In this document: positions 51,287-59,542 of the stretch, one piece after another
Position numbering within the stretch: the first letter of the stretch is position 1
Layout of the letters: every line of letters starts with the position of its first letter
NCBI GenBank assembly: GCA_018223435.1
Contig: JAGTTO010000001.1
Coordinates: 3,720,001 to 3,784,000 of the forward strand
From: Lachnospiraceae bacterium Marseille-Q4251
GTDB lineage: Bacteria; Bacillota; Clostridia; Lachnospirales; Lachnospiraceae
Direction of reading: 5' to 3'
DNA length: 64,000 bases
Program-made: the position numbers and the translations under genes
Notes under the pieces: generated by a model
The model's database searches: none
Seen by the model: the letters and a program-made list of their open reading frames with translations, nothing else
What the model was told of the DNA's origin: nothing

Positions 51287-51309
51287 AATTATTTCCTCCT
51301 TGAACACAA

Positions 51310-51978
51310 TCACATCTGTACGACCATAACATCAAGAACATGTTCGTTCTGACGAATGGTGTCGGCAATTTCTTCCGGAAGTTTTCCGTCGGATTCTACA
51401 ATCGTGTAAGCAGTGTGTCCTTTCGATTCACGGAACAGACGCATAAAAGCAATATTGACCCGGCGGTCGCTGAGACAGCTGGTGATCCAGGCAACAACAC
51501 CCGGAACATCCTTTTGAACAACAATGATAGCACTGTATTCTCAGGTGAAATCAACTTCTACATGATTGATCTGTGTGATATGGACTTTACCGCCGCCGAG
51601 CGATTCTCCACGGATCGTTATCTCCTGACCGGCAGTATTGGTCATAATAATATCGACGGTATTCGGATGAATATCAGTTTCCTCTTCGTTTGGAGAAAAA
51701 GAGTATTCCAGTCCGTTTTCTGTAGCAATCTCGAAGGAATTCCGGATTCGCATGTCATCTGTGGAGAATCCCCTGATACCTCCAAGGAGTGCACGGTCAG
51801 TACCGTGTCCGTGATACGTTCTGGCGAAAGAGCCGTAGAGAATAAATTCTACTTTTGCAAGCGGCCCGTTGATCATCTTCTGTGCAAGATAAGCAATCCG
51901 TGCCGCACCGGCAGTGTGAGAACTGGAAGGATCGATCATATTCGGCCCCATAACATCAAAAACGCTGATAAAAGATAT
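51310..51978 (-). pseudogene. sdaAB: L-serine dehydratase, iron-sulfur-dependent, beta subunit (decayed)
   Basis: On the minus strand the frame reads FISVFDVMGPNMIDPSSSHTAGA and on to the end of the ACT domain, VLDVMVVQM, about 222 codons, the normal length. Two lesions are visible: the codon nine bases after AGGAGG, where ATG is expected, is ATA (51976-51978), and codon TGA occurs in frame at 51541-51543 between VDFT and EYSAIIVVQ, where family members usually have Gly. The Gly of MIGPSSSHT is Asp here. The enzyme deaminates serine to pyruvate with an alpha subunit, of which only SD and ATG remain before the IS end. Promoter still present. Confidence 0.87.
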
Positions 51979-52012
51979 TTTAAATAGCCTCCTAAGATTT
52001 CTATATGTTTTT

Positions 52013-52041
52013 AGTATAGCAAGCGCGACGGCAGATGTAAA
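52013..52041 (-). promoter_or_regulatory. Remaining promoter of the sdaAB pseudogene
   Basis: On the minus strand TTTACA (52036-52041) and TATACT (52013-52018) are 17 bp apart, about 35 bp before the lost start. Confidence 0.65.
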
Positions 52042-52049
52042 TGATGTTA

Positions 52050-52079
52050 GGGGCAGTTACTGCAAACAGTAACTGCCCC
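52050..52079. terminator. Perfect 13-bp inverted repeat, probable transcription end of the redox operon
   Basis: GGGGCAGTTACTG (52050-52062) and CAGTAACTGCCCC (52067-52079) with a 4-base loop, just past the TlpA gene on the minus strand. There is no T-run, so termination is likely but not certain. Confidence 0.6.
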
Positions 52080-52102
52080 CCTGACTAGGATATTTATGTA
52101 AA

Positions 52103-53089
52103 TTATTTCTGGTCCAGTACGGACTGAATCTGCTTCATCAGCTGATCGTAGTTTGACTGATCGTCAATGCCACCCATGAAAGGTTCCCCAACGATATTTC
52201 CGTCTTTATCTACAAGAACGGTTGTAGGAAATGCCATGATGTTTCCATTTCCAGCATAGTCTCCAACTGTTGAATTAGAATCGAAAGTCAGGTTCTTGTA
52301 GGAAGCACCCTGAGCTTTCAGGATTTCTTTTGCCTCTTTGATTCCGGCTTCATTGTTGTCTAAAGTATCCATGTTGATACCAACAACTTCGCCACCCATT
52401 TCTTTGAGTTTCTCATTTAATTCATTCAGCTTAGAGAGCTCTTCGACACATGGCTTGCATCCACTGAACCAGAAATTTACAACTGTAACTTTATTTTTAG
52501 CGAAAAGACTGTCATCTACATCGTTTCCATCCAGATCTTTTCCTTTGAAACCTTTGAATACAGCTGTGGATTCGTCTGATTTGGAGGAAGAGCTGTCAGA
52601 GGAATCGGATGCAGCAATCTCTTTCTCAAGCTTGGCAATTTCTTCTTCAATTCCGCGGATTGTCTCGATGTCTTTGCACAGAGTTTCATATTCTTCTTCA
52701 GAGAAAGAGTCTTTGTTAGATTCCACTGTGCTTGCGAGGGTATCAGCATAGTTTCCGCTCTTGTCATCACCGGCAGCGTTCTTGTTCATAAGACCAAAGG
52801 CTTTGTCCCATGCATCTTTGTGATCAGCAAAAAGCTGGTTTTCCTGCTGGTAAAGGTCATTCCGTTTTTCGTTCAGCTCGTCTGCGCTGCCCGTTTCTGT
52901 TGTGGAAGAAGATTCCTGTTTTGTGTTTGTATTGTCTGTTGTGGAAGAAGATTCTTGTTTTGTGTTTGTATTGTCTGTTGTGGAGGAATTTCCGCAGCCT
53001 GTAAACGCAAAAAGTACAGAAATGGCAAGGGATGCAGCAATTACCTTTTTTAATTTCATTGAGTTTGTTCTAAGTGTTTTGTTTTTCAT
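52103..53089 (-). CDS. TlpA/ResA-like thioredoxin-fold lipoprotein
   Basis: A 328-residue exported lipoprotein. Signal with FTGCGNSS lipobox (Cys near residue 32), a low-complexity Ser/Thr linker with two 13-residue repeats (TTDNTNTKQESSS), a helical acidic region at about 70-165, then a thioredoxin-fold domain from about 180 with active site FSGCKPCVEE (CxxC) and the cis-proline in MAFPTTVLVD. It should reduce or oxidise cysteine pairs outside the membrane. AAAGGAGAT precedes the ATG. Together with the two upstream genes it forms a membrane redox unit, with electrons probably coming from the 4Fe-4S protein. Confidence 0.88.
   Translation of the reverse strand: MKNKTLRTNSMKLKKVIAASLAISVLFAFTGCGNSSTTDNTNTKQESSSTTDNTNTKQESSSTTETGSADELNEKRNDLYQQENQLFADHKDAWDKAFGLMNKNAAGDDKSGNYADTLASTVESNKDSFSEEEYETLCKDIETIRGIEEEIAKLEKEIAASDSSDSSSSKSDESTAVFKGFKGKDLDGNDVDDSLFAKNKVTVVNFWFSGCKPCVEELSKLNELNEKLKEMGGEVVGINMDTLDNNEAGIKEAKEILKAQGASYKNLTFDSNSTVGDYAGNGNIMAFPTTVLVDKDGNIVGEPFMGGIDDQSNYDQLMKQIQSVLDQK
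52896..52973. repeat. Tandem 39-bp repeat in the TlpA gene
   Basis: Two near-identical 39-bp units (52896-52934, 52935-52973) plus the start of a third encode the 13-residue Ser/Thr/Asn/Gln-rich linker repeats. One base differs. Number of units could change by slippage without breaking the frame. Confidence 0.85.
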
Positions 53090-53119
53090 GATTTTAAATC
53101 TCCTTTAAATTACGTTTTA

Positions 53120-53998
53120 TTAGTTTTTATTTTCAGCCTGTTTCTTAGTTGAAAATCCGTAATGATAGCAGATTGCATCAGTCGGACAGGCTTTCATACA
53201 TTCTCCGCATCGGATACATTCCGGATGGTTTGGTGTGTCTATTACATTGACATCCATCTTACAGACACGACTACATTTCTGGCAGCCAACACATTTCTCA
53301 TGATCAACCTGAATCTTAAGAAAAGATACCTTGTTAAACAGTGAGTAAATAGCACCCAGCGGGCAGATCCATTTACAAAATGGACGGTAAAACAAGATGC
53401 TCAGGATGATGAAAAGCGCAAGGACTGTGAACTTAAATGTAAATAAATGTCCGAGTGCGGCACGGATTCCTGAGTTGGCAAGTGACAGTGGAATTGCGCC
53501 TTCAAGTACGCCTTGTGGGCAAATGTATTTGCAGAAGAAAGGATCTCCCATACCAAGTGAATTGGTTACAAATGCCGGAAGTAGTATAACAAAGACGACC
53601 AGAATCACATATTTCAGATACCGCAGAGGCTTCAGTTTTGCGGTGGAAAGTTTCTTGCCCGGAATCTTATGCAGCAGATCCTGGAACCATCCAAACGGAC
53701 AGAGGAATCCACAGATAAACCGTCCTAACAGAACACCTAACAGGATGAAAAATCCGGTGATGTAGTAGGTAAATTTGAATTTTGAAGAACCGACCACGGC
53801 CTGAAATGCTCCGATCGGACATGCTCCGGTAGCGGCAGGACAAGAGTAACAGTTTAGTCCCGGGACGCACATCGTTTTTACATTTCCCTGATAAATTTTC
53901 CCTTTAAACAGATTCGGGATGTGAATGTTGGTCAGCAGTGTAGCAGCTGCCTGAATCCATCCGCGGAAACGGGCCAGAAAGTTTTTGTTTGATTTCAT
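53120..53998 (-). CDS. 4Fe-4S binding membrane protein (NapH/CcoG-like)
   Basis: A 292-residue protein with four to five TM helices, two CxxxCP motifs at membrane edges (FICGFLCPFGWFQD and FCKWICPLGAIYS), an earlier Cys-rich loop (CVPGLNCYSCPAATGACPIG) and two C-terminal ferredoxin clusters (CVGCQKCSRVCKMDV and CIRCGECMKACPTDAI). NapH/RdxA-like proteins pass electrons across the membrane. I list the ATG at 53998; a GTG at 54019 is also possible and would overlap the small CXXC gene. Partner genes: TlpA lipoprotein downstream and the 46-residue CXXC protein upstream. Confidence 0.88.
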   Translation of the reverse strand: MKSNKNFLARFRGWIQAAATLLTNIHIPNLFKGKIYQGNVKTMCVPGLNCYSCPAATGACPIGAFQAVVGSSKFKFTYYITGFFILLGVLLGRFICGFLCPFGWFQDLLHKIPGKKLSTAKLKPLRYLKYVILVVFVILLPAFVTNSLGMGDPFFCKYICPQGVLEGAIPLSLANSGIRAALGHLFTFKFTVLALFIILSILFYRPFCKWICPLGAIYSLFNKVSFLKIQVDHEKCVGCQKCSRVCKMDVNVIDTPNHPECIRCGECMKACPTDAICYHYGFSTKKQAENKN

Positions 53999-54002
53999 TT
54001 TC

Positions 54003-54143
54003 TTATCCAATTCCGACACACTCCATACATAATTTTATTGCCTTACTAAGTACAACCGCTGCTTCTCCGCGTAAGATCCCGACAAGGAAAAACACCAGAC
54101 CGGCTGCAAGTAAAAGAATTTGTGTTGCTTTTTCAGATTTCAT
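54003..54143 (-). CDS. CD1871A family CXXC motif-containing small membrane protein
   Basis: A 46-residue protein: MKSEKATQILLLAAGLVF then one TM helix, RGEAAVVLSKAIKL, and the C-terminal CMECVGIG. This matches the small clostridial family named after CD1871A, with a CxxC close to the end. GAAAGGAG precedes the ATG at 54143. It always seems to accompany the 4Fe-4S membrane protein, whose start is just past its stop. The CxxC may be the thiol relay between the Fe-S protein and TlpA, an inference. Confidence 0.83.
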   Translation of the reverse strand: MKSEKATQILLLAAGLVFFLVGILRGEAAVVLSKAIKLCMECVGIG

Positions 54144-54177
54144 TAAAATACTCCTTTCAATGTTCAAAGTCCGTTTA

Positions 54178-54206
54178 TTGACCTTTCGATGTTTGCATTA
54201 TACAAT
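54178..54206 (+). promoter_or_regulatory. Promoter of the island two-component system
   Basis: TTGACC (54178-54183) and TACAAT (54201-54206) are 17 bp apart. It lies in the divergent gap between the redox operon and the regulator gene. Confidence 0.75.
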
Positions 54207-54248
54207 AGAGGGTGTAAAATTCCTGTTAAGAAAATGGAGAAAAATAAA

Positions 54249-54929
54249 TTGAGATTATTAGTTGTTGAAGATGAGAAGAAATTATGTGATATGATTGCGA
54301 AAAGTCTGCACCAGGCAGGTTATGAGGTAGACACGTGTAATGACGGAGAGGAAGCACTGGATATGATCTATGCGGAAATGTATGATTTGATCGTGCTTGA
54401 TCTTAACCTTCCGGGGATGGATGGGATGGATATTCTCCGGGAACTTCGAAAGGAAAATGAAGAGACAAAGGTATTGATTCTGTCTGCGAGAAGTCAGATC
54501 GCTGATAAGGTTGACGGTCTTGATGCGGGGGCAAATGATTATATGGAAAAACCCTTTCATCTGCAAGAGCTGGAAGCCCGTGTGCGAAGTCTGACAAGAA
54601 GAAAGTTTGTACAAAAAAATGTCTGTCTGGAATGTGGCAGTCTTCGTTTTGATACAAGAGAAAGGACTGCATATGCAAAAGACAAGCCGGTTGCATTGAC
54701 AAGAAAAGAGAATGGAATTCTAGAGTATCTTCTTTTGAATCAGGGAAGACCGGTCAGTCAGGAAGAACTGATCGAGCATGTCTGGGATTCTTCTGTGGAT
54801 AGTTTCAGCGGCTCGATCCGAGTGCATATGTCTTCTCTGAGAAAGAAACTGAAAGCCGGGCTTGGTTATGATCCGATCGTGAATAAGATCGGTGAGGGGT
54901 ATAAGATAGGAGGAGGTGGTAAAGCATGA
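54249..54929 (+). CDS. OmpR family response regulator of the redox module
   Basis: A 226-residue regulator. Receiver: VVEDEKKLCDMIA, phospho-Asp in LIVLDLNLPGMDG near residue 51, ILSARSQ and the Lys in YMEKPFHL. Winged helix from about 125 (LTRKENGILEYLLLNQGRPVSQ shown in part, GSIRVHMSSLRKKL, IVNKIGEGYKI). The TTG at 54249 has GGAG nine bases upstream; an ATG at 54234 overlaps that SD and lacks its own. Divergent from the redox operon, which it probably controls; 4-bp overlap with the kinase gene. Confidence 0.9.
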   Translation: MRLLVVEDEKKLCDMIAKSLHQAGYEVDTCNDGEEALDMIYAEMYDLIVLDLNLPGMDGMDILRELRKENEETKVLILSARSQIADKVDGLDAGANDYMEKPFHLQELEARVRSLTRRKFVQKNVCLECGSLRFDTRERTAYAKDKPVALTRKENGILEYLLLNQGRPVSQEELIEHVWDSSVDSFSGSIRVHMSSLRKKLKAGLGYDPIVNKIGEGYKIGGGGKA

Positions 54930-56149
54930 AAAAAATATCACTCCAGTGGAGACTGACGATTCTTACGACGGTGTTGATTACCGTATTGTGTGGATGTCTT
55001 ACATTCTTCTTATATAAAAACGGAATTTATCATTTCGATACGCTTCAGGAGACTGTTATGGATCAAAGCGCCGTACCGGAGGCAGTGTATATTGATATTC
55101 CGGATAATGAGTGGGATGACTTTGCAGCGCAGTTTGCTACGAAGGTTTATAATTCGAAAACAGATTATAGAAACAGAAGTCTTTTGATTACTGCTGTCGT
55201 GGCACTGATTGGTGGTGCAGTTACATTTTTTGTCAGCGGCAGGGCATTAAAACCACTCAAAGAATTTTCAGAGACAGTAGAAAAGGTTCAGGCACAGAAT
55301 CTGGCGGATTATACGATTGAAGAGAATAGAATCGCAGAATTAGACCGACTTCGTACTTCTTATAACAAGATGCTTTTGCGACTTTCGGAATCATTTGAGA
55401 CACAGCGTCAGTTTACAGGAAATGCAGCACATGAGCTACGAACTCCTTTAGCATTAATCCAAGCACAACTAGATCTTTATCATACAACAGAACATCCGGA
55501 GAGTGGAGATGCGGCAGAAGAAACCATCCAGATGGTGACGGAGCAGAATGAACGTCTTAGCAAGCTTGTCAGAACACTCTTGGATATGAGTGAATTACAA
55601 ACGGTGGCACGTAATGAAAAGATCGAGATTCAGGGATTGATAGAGGAAGTGCTGACGGATCTGGAACCACTGGCACAGGAAAAGAATATTGAACTGTTAC
55701 AGAAGGCACAGAATTCGTCGGATGGAAGATCAGATGGAACAGAAGAGTCGTTGCTGGTCGCATGTAGTGTGAACAATAACGAAAAGCCAGAGGATGAACT
55801 GATTCTGACAGGAAGTGATATTCTGATCTATCGGATGATTTATAATCTCGTTGAAAATGCGATTAAATATAATCGAACAGATGGAAGGGTTACGGTATCG
55901 GCAAAGAGAGAGAAGGATGAAGTTGTCCTGACAGTTGCGGATACAGGGAATGGAATTGACGAGTCATTCCGGGAACAGATCTTTGAACCGTTTTTCCGGG
56001 TAGATAAGTCCAGAAGCCGTGAGCTTGGAGGGGTAGGTCTTGGACTTGCGATGGTGCGTGAAATCGTGCGGGTGCATGACGGAAAGATTGAGGTTCGCGG
56101 AAATGAGCAGGGCGGAACAACATTTGAAGTGAGAATGGGGATGGAATAG
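54926..56149 (+). CDS. Sensor histidine kinase of the redox module
   Basis: A 407-residue membrane kinase. TM1 at about residues 12-32, a short external loop of about 55 residues, TM2 at about 90-108, HAMP, H-box FTGNAAHELRTPLALIQ with the phospho-His, N-box NLVENAIKYNRTDG, G1 VADTGNGID and G2 GGVGLGLAMVREI. Complete. The short sensor suggests sensing at the membrane. AGGAGGTGG precedes the ATG. An IS1380-type element lies 30 bp after the stop. Confidence 0.92.
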   Translation: MKKISLQWRLTILTTVLITVLCGCLTFFLYKNGIYHFDTLQETVMDQSAVPEAVYIDIPDNEWDDFAAQFATKVYNSKTDYRNRSLLITAVVALIGGAVTFFVSGRALKPLKEFSETVEKVQAQNLADYTIEENRIAELDRLRTSYNKMLLRLSESFETQRQFTGNAAHELRTPLALIQAQLDLYHTTEHPESGDAAEETIQMVTEQNERLSKLVRTLLDMSELQTVARNEKIEIQGLIEEVLTDLEPLAQEKNIELLQKAQNSSDGRSDGTEESLLVACSVNNNEKPEDELILTGSDILIYRMIYNLVENAIKYNRTDGRVTVSAKREKDEVVLTVADTGNGIDESFREQIFEPFFRVDKSRSRELGGVGLGLAMVREIVRVHDGKIEVRGNEQGGTTFEVRMGME

Positions 56150-56178
56150 AAGAATAAAAATACTTTATCATTACTTAA

Positions 56179-57602
56179 CCTGAATTATTCATGAGCATAT
56201 AAAAATGCTCAATACTGTAAAGCCTTGAAACAGTTTCCTTGAATTCAATCGAATCATCCCCAAAAATGTACAGACTACCCCCTGTGAAGTTTGATTAAGT
56301 TACTTTGGAACTGTCAAGGTACGTTAATAGTTGCTATTCCAACTGTACGAACAGCTGCTGGATATTCTCCAATGTCCTGTAGAACTCCTTTTTATAAGGA
56401 CAGCTGCTACACAGTTTGAATGTGATAGATCTTGCGGAATGGATTGCCCCTGCCACAATAAAACTGGATGATCTGATAAGGTTCCATATCCATGTTTGTA
56501 ACAATAAAAGTGTACATGTGTGTCAGCTGTCCGTATGGTTTCTCAATTTTGAAAACCACACGTCTTGGATATTTCCATGAACCTGCCTGATACATAAATT
56601 CGCCATAAGTTACTGCATAGCTGATCTGATCCTTTTGAGTGGCTTGGTACAAATCTTCCTCTTTATCTGAAGCCAGGGCAATGAGTGCGGGATTCTGTTT
56701 TAAACGGATAGCATAGGAGCAGCCATTACTCTCACAGGTTTCATAAAGTTTTGGGGAAGAGAATCCGCTGTCCCCACGAAGATAAGTTTTAATGCCCCTT
56801 TCCAGGTATTCCTGAAAAATAGATTCCATAAATTTATCTGCCCCATTGCTACAATGGAGCGTTCCATCGCGGAGTTTCGCTTTTATCAGATCTCCAGTCA
56901 GTCCGTCATAGCATAGGAATGGATGATATCCATGTGCCTGGTAATGAAAGTTGAATCCTTCGCCTTCCTGCCTGCCATAAGTGTCAAACAGAGTGCTGTC
57001 CAAATCCAGAAGCACATGCTCCGGACGTTTTATGGAATAGATGGTATCCCTGAGATTTTTATCAATGTCATCAAACTGTATCAGTGTATCTTCATCCATA
57101 CGGTTGAAAAATCTTGATAATGTTGGCTGCGATGCTAGACTTTCTTTATCAAGAATGATATTGAAAACAGGATCCAGAGTCAGTTCATCCGCACAGTCAT
57201 CATGAAAATATGCAGAGATGACCTGATAGATCATCTGTAATAGATTTTCATAGTCCTTGTGGAACCGGATAGACTTATCGTTGGTTTTAAACTTTTTTTC
57301 GATCAGCTTTGTAAAGCCGATCTTTGCGGCGAATTCTTTTATCAAAAGGAGTCCTGCATCGGAGGAAAGATCGCCTCCATCAAAATTTATTTTAATTTGC
57401 CTATTGCTTTGAAGTGAAAAGGTGTTTACAATACTCATAAAGGGCTCCTTTGTTGGTATTATTTGAGATTCGACACCTTAATTTTACCACAAATGGATGC
57501 TCTTTTTTTATTCACTTAATAGGTGAAAAGCAAAATGCAGTTAAAATACAGTAACTATGTGGCTTTCAGCCACTTTCACGGTAAAGCCGTGAATAATTCA
57601 GG
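56179..57602. mobile_element. IS1380-family-like element, internally deleted, with TTAA target duplication
   Basis: The ends CCTGAATTATTCATG (from 56179) and its complement ending at 57602 form terminal inverted repeats, and both are flanked by TTAA (56175-56178, 57603-57606). The 1424-bp element carries one transposase gene on the minus strand that lacks an internal segment. Typical relatives are about 1.6-1.7 kb with a 430-residue transposase. Confidence 0.87.
56334..57438 (-). pseudogene. IS1380-family transposase, internally deleted and frameshifted
   Basis: 343 codons are open (56407-57438): FDGGDLSSDAGLLLIKEFAAKIG (shown to family pattern), LDLDSTLFDTYGRQEG and LRGDSGFSSPKLYE hold two catalytic aspartates, and the frame ends just after FYCGRGN, where the third catalytic residue region should follow. 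The C-terminal family tail (CPYKKEFYRTLENIQQL) is present in another frame to 56334. So about 80 codons are gone and the protein should be inactive. Confidence 0.85.
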
Positions 57603-57889
57603 TTAAATTCTCTTAAAAGATGACGGAAAGCAGAAACTGACAGTTTCGAACGTTGCTGATAAAATGCAGAACTTGTAGGGGCAGAAAAATCATAGTTAAA
57701 AAATTTAAGGAGTTCATGATTCATACTGCCGCTTTCCATAGAAATGATTAAACGCATCATTTTTTTGAAATCAAGCTTGCGTCTGCGTAAAAAATCCTTG
57801 TCAGGATTATTTACAAAAGAAGAAATTGAGAGGGACATCTCATCAATAATGTCCCAAAGTGTAGTTTTGACTGTTTCAGGAAAAGTCAT
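57566..57889 (-). pseudogene. IS4-family-like transposase, N-terminal fragment, cut by the IS1380 element
   Basis: Starts as the fragment at 50.9 kb (two differences in the first 51 residues) and continues further (HELLKFFNYDFSAPTSSAFYQQRSK in part, SVSAFRHLLREFNL) to codon 94, then reads into the IS1380 end and stops. The C-terminal catalytic part is absent. The upstream hairpins of the IS are present to 57975, then repeat copy C begins. Confidence 0.8.
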
Positions 57890-57975
57890 AGTTAAACCTC
57901 CTTGAATTAGAATGAAACATAGTTCTAATTCAAGGACCGCTCTCGTTACCTCATGAATTTATCAGCAACGAGAGC

Positions 57976-58045
57976 GCATGCAATGCACGGGGTGCTGAGT
58001 TCCAGTGGGACTCGGTGAGCACCGACCGAAGCAGTGCGTAGACCT
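57976..58045 (+). repeat. Dispersed structured repeat, copy C
   Basis: GCACGG then outer stem GGTGCT (57991-57996) with AGCACC (58018-58023), inner stem GAGTTCC with GGGACTC and loop AGT, followed by GACCGAAG (58024-58031). The outer stem has C/G where copy A has A/T, a compensatory change. The gap 57890-58454 holds this repeat, the tdh promoter and its leader. Confidence 0.8.
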
Positions 58046-58227
58046 GAGGCCTGTTGTTCTCAGTCAGCGAAGACAGGATCTGATACGCTGGAAGCTTCGT
58101 AAACGCAGCACGCAGACCTTCAAAAGAAATGGCAAAAACAGCGTTGTCTTTAAATCAACGACACTTGTGCGTGTATCTGAGAGAAAAACAAAACAAGAAA
58201 AAATGTACGCAAGACACGGAAAAATGC

Positions 58228-58256
58228 TTGCTTTTTTTCCCCCTATCTGTTATGAT
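58228..58256 (+). promoter_or_regulatory. Promoter of tdh-kbl
   Basis: TTGCTT (58228-58233) and TATGAT (58251-58256) are 17 bp apart, giving a leader of about 190 nt. Confidence 0.7.
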
Positions 58257-58262
58257 GAAATC

Positions 58263-58440
58263 ACCTTAAACAGTAAGGAAAAGAAGACGTGTAAGGGGAC
58301 TTCGTTACAGGGACACCGGGAATTTCGGGGGATTTTCAGGACGGTGGAGAACGGAGCAATGCAGGAGGGAAAGAGCGGTTCTGACTTAGGGAAACGGGAA
58401 ACCTTTCTGCGCGTACGATTAGCACCCCTTCCGGCAGTTA
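58263..58440 (+). promoter_or_regulatory. Long G-rich structured leader of tdh, class unknown
   Basis: AAGGGG (58293-58298) can pair with CCCCTT (58425-58430), enclosing a multi-branched region with internal hairpins such as ACACCG/CGGTG (about 58312-58349), and CCTTA/TAAGG lies before it (58264-58278). The SD follows at 58439. I see neither a T-box motif nor a known riboswitch signature. Confidence 0.45.
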
Positions 58441-58454
58441 AGGAGGAAAAGGTA

Positions 58455-59516
58455 ATGGGTGAAATGATGTGGGCACTGGTAAAGGAAAAAGCAGACGTAG
58501 GTCTCTGGATGAAAAAGGTACCGGTACCGATGGTGGGGAAAAATGATGTGAAGATTAAAATTCACAAAACGGCGATCTGTGGAACAGACGTACATATTTA
58601 TAACTGGAATGAGTGGGCACAGCACACGATTCCCGTTGGTCTGACTGCAGGTCATGAGTATGTAGGAGAGATTGTAGAGGTTGGAGAGAACGTAGAAGGC
58701 TTCAAAGTAGGCGATCTGGTATCCGGTGAGGGTCATATCGTCTGTGGAAAATGCCGTAACTGTCTGGCAGGAATGAAGCACCTCTGCAAAAATACCCAGG
58801 GTGTAGGCGTGAACAGAAACGGTGCGTTTGCTGAGTATCTGGTAATTCCGGCAGCAAATGCATGGCATTGCGATCCATCCATCCGTGAGGAGCTCTACTC
58901 CATCTTTGATCCCCTGGGAAATGCGGTTCATACAGCACTTTCCTTTGATATGGTAGGTGAGGATGTCCTGATCACAGGAGCAGGCCCCATCGGTATCATG
59001 GCAGCAGCAATTTCCCGTCATGTGGGAGCCCGCCATGTTGTGATCACAGATATGAACGACTACCGTCTGGATCTCGCAAAGAAAATGGGCGCTACCAGAA
59101 CCGTCAATGTATCAAAAGAGAACCTGCCGGATGTCATGAAAGAGATCGGCATGAAAGAGGGCTTTGATGTAGGACTGGAGATGTCCGGAAGCCAGCCGGG
59201 CTTCAACAACATGGTTGACAATATGAAGAACGGCGGCAAAATCGCTCTTCTGGGCCTGCAGAAAGCAGATGCCCGTATCAACTGGGAAAAGGTTATTTTC
59301 AACGGCCTGACCATCCGCGGTATCTACGGACGTAAAGTATGGGAGACCTGGTACAAGATGTCCACCATGCTTCAGAGCGGCCTGAATGTAGACGATATCA
59401 TCACACACCGTTTCGATGTGCGGGATTATGAAAAAGGTTTTGAGGCTATGAACAGCGGTATGTCCGGAAAGGTAATCCTTGACTGGACCAAACTGGAGGC
59501 AGAGGAAGAGGCTTAA
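58455..59516 (+). CDS. tdh: L-threonine 3-dehydrogenase
   Basis: A 353-residue zinc alcohol-dehydrogenase-family enzyme oxidising threonine to 2-amino-3-ketobutyrate with NAD. Catalytic zinc ligands are in [17 protein letters not shown] (Cys) and TAGHEYVGE (His-Glu); the structural zinc site is [15 protein letters not shown]; the Rossmann loop is [14 protein letters not shown] set the start at ATG 58455 ([16 protein letters not shown]), with AAGGAGG upstream; the frame is open to 58005 but that covers repeat, promoter and leader. Operon with kbl, 26 bp on. Confidence 0.96.
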   Translation: MGEMMWALVKEKADVGLWMKKVPVPMVGKNDVKIKIHKTAICGTDVHIYNWNEWAQHTIPVGLTAGHEYVGEIVEVGENVEGFKVGDLVSGEGHIVCGKCRNCLAGMKHLCKNTQGVGVNRNGAFAEYLVIPAANAWHCDPSIREELYSIFDPLGNAVHTALSFDMVGEDVLITGAGPIGIMAAAISRHVGARHVVITDMNDYRLDLAKKMGATRTVNVSKENLPDVMKEIGMKEGFDVGLEMSGSQPGFNNMVDNMKNGGKIALLGLQKADARINWEKVIFNGLTIRGIYGRKVWETWYKMSTMLQSGLNVDDIITHRFDVRDYEKGFEAMNSGMSGKVILDWTKLEAEEEA

Positions 59517-59542
59517 GTTTAGTATTAAGGAGGCAGAGTAAG

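Noticed and set aside
51541..51543. TGA in sdaAB as a selenocysteine codon
   Set aside because: The position is a glycine in the family, no hairpin of SECIS type is evident just after it, and the start codon is also lost.
58263..58440. T-box or glycine riboswitch before tdh
   Set aside because: No TGGNACCGCG-type motif, no terminator/antiterminator pair, and the glycine aptamer core bases are not recognisable.
58005..58455. N-terminal extension of Tdh by 150 residues
   Set aside because: The frame is open, but it covers repeat copy C, a promoter and the leader; the family start and SD are at 58455.
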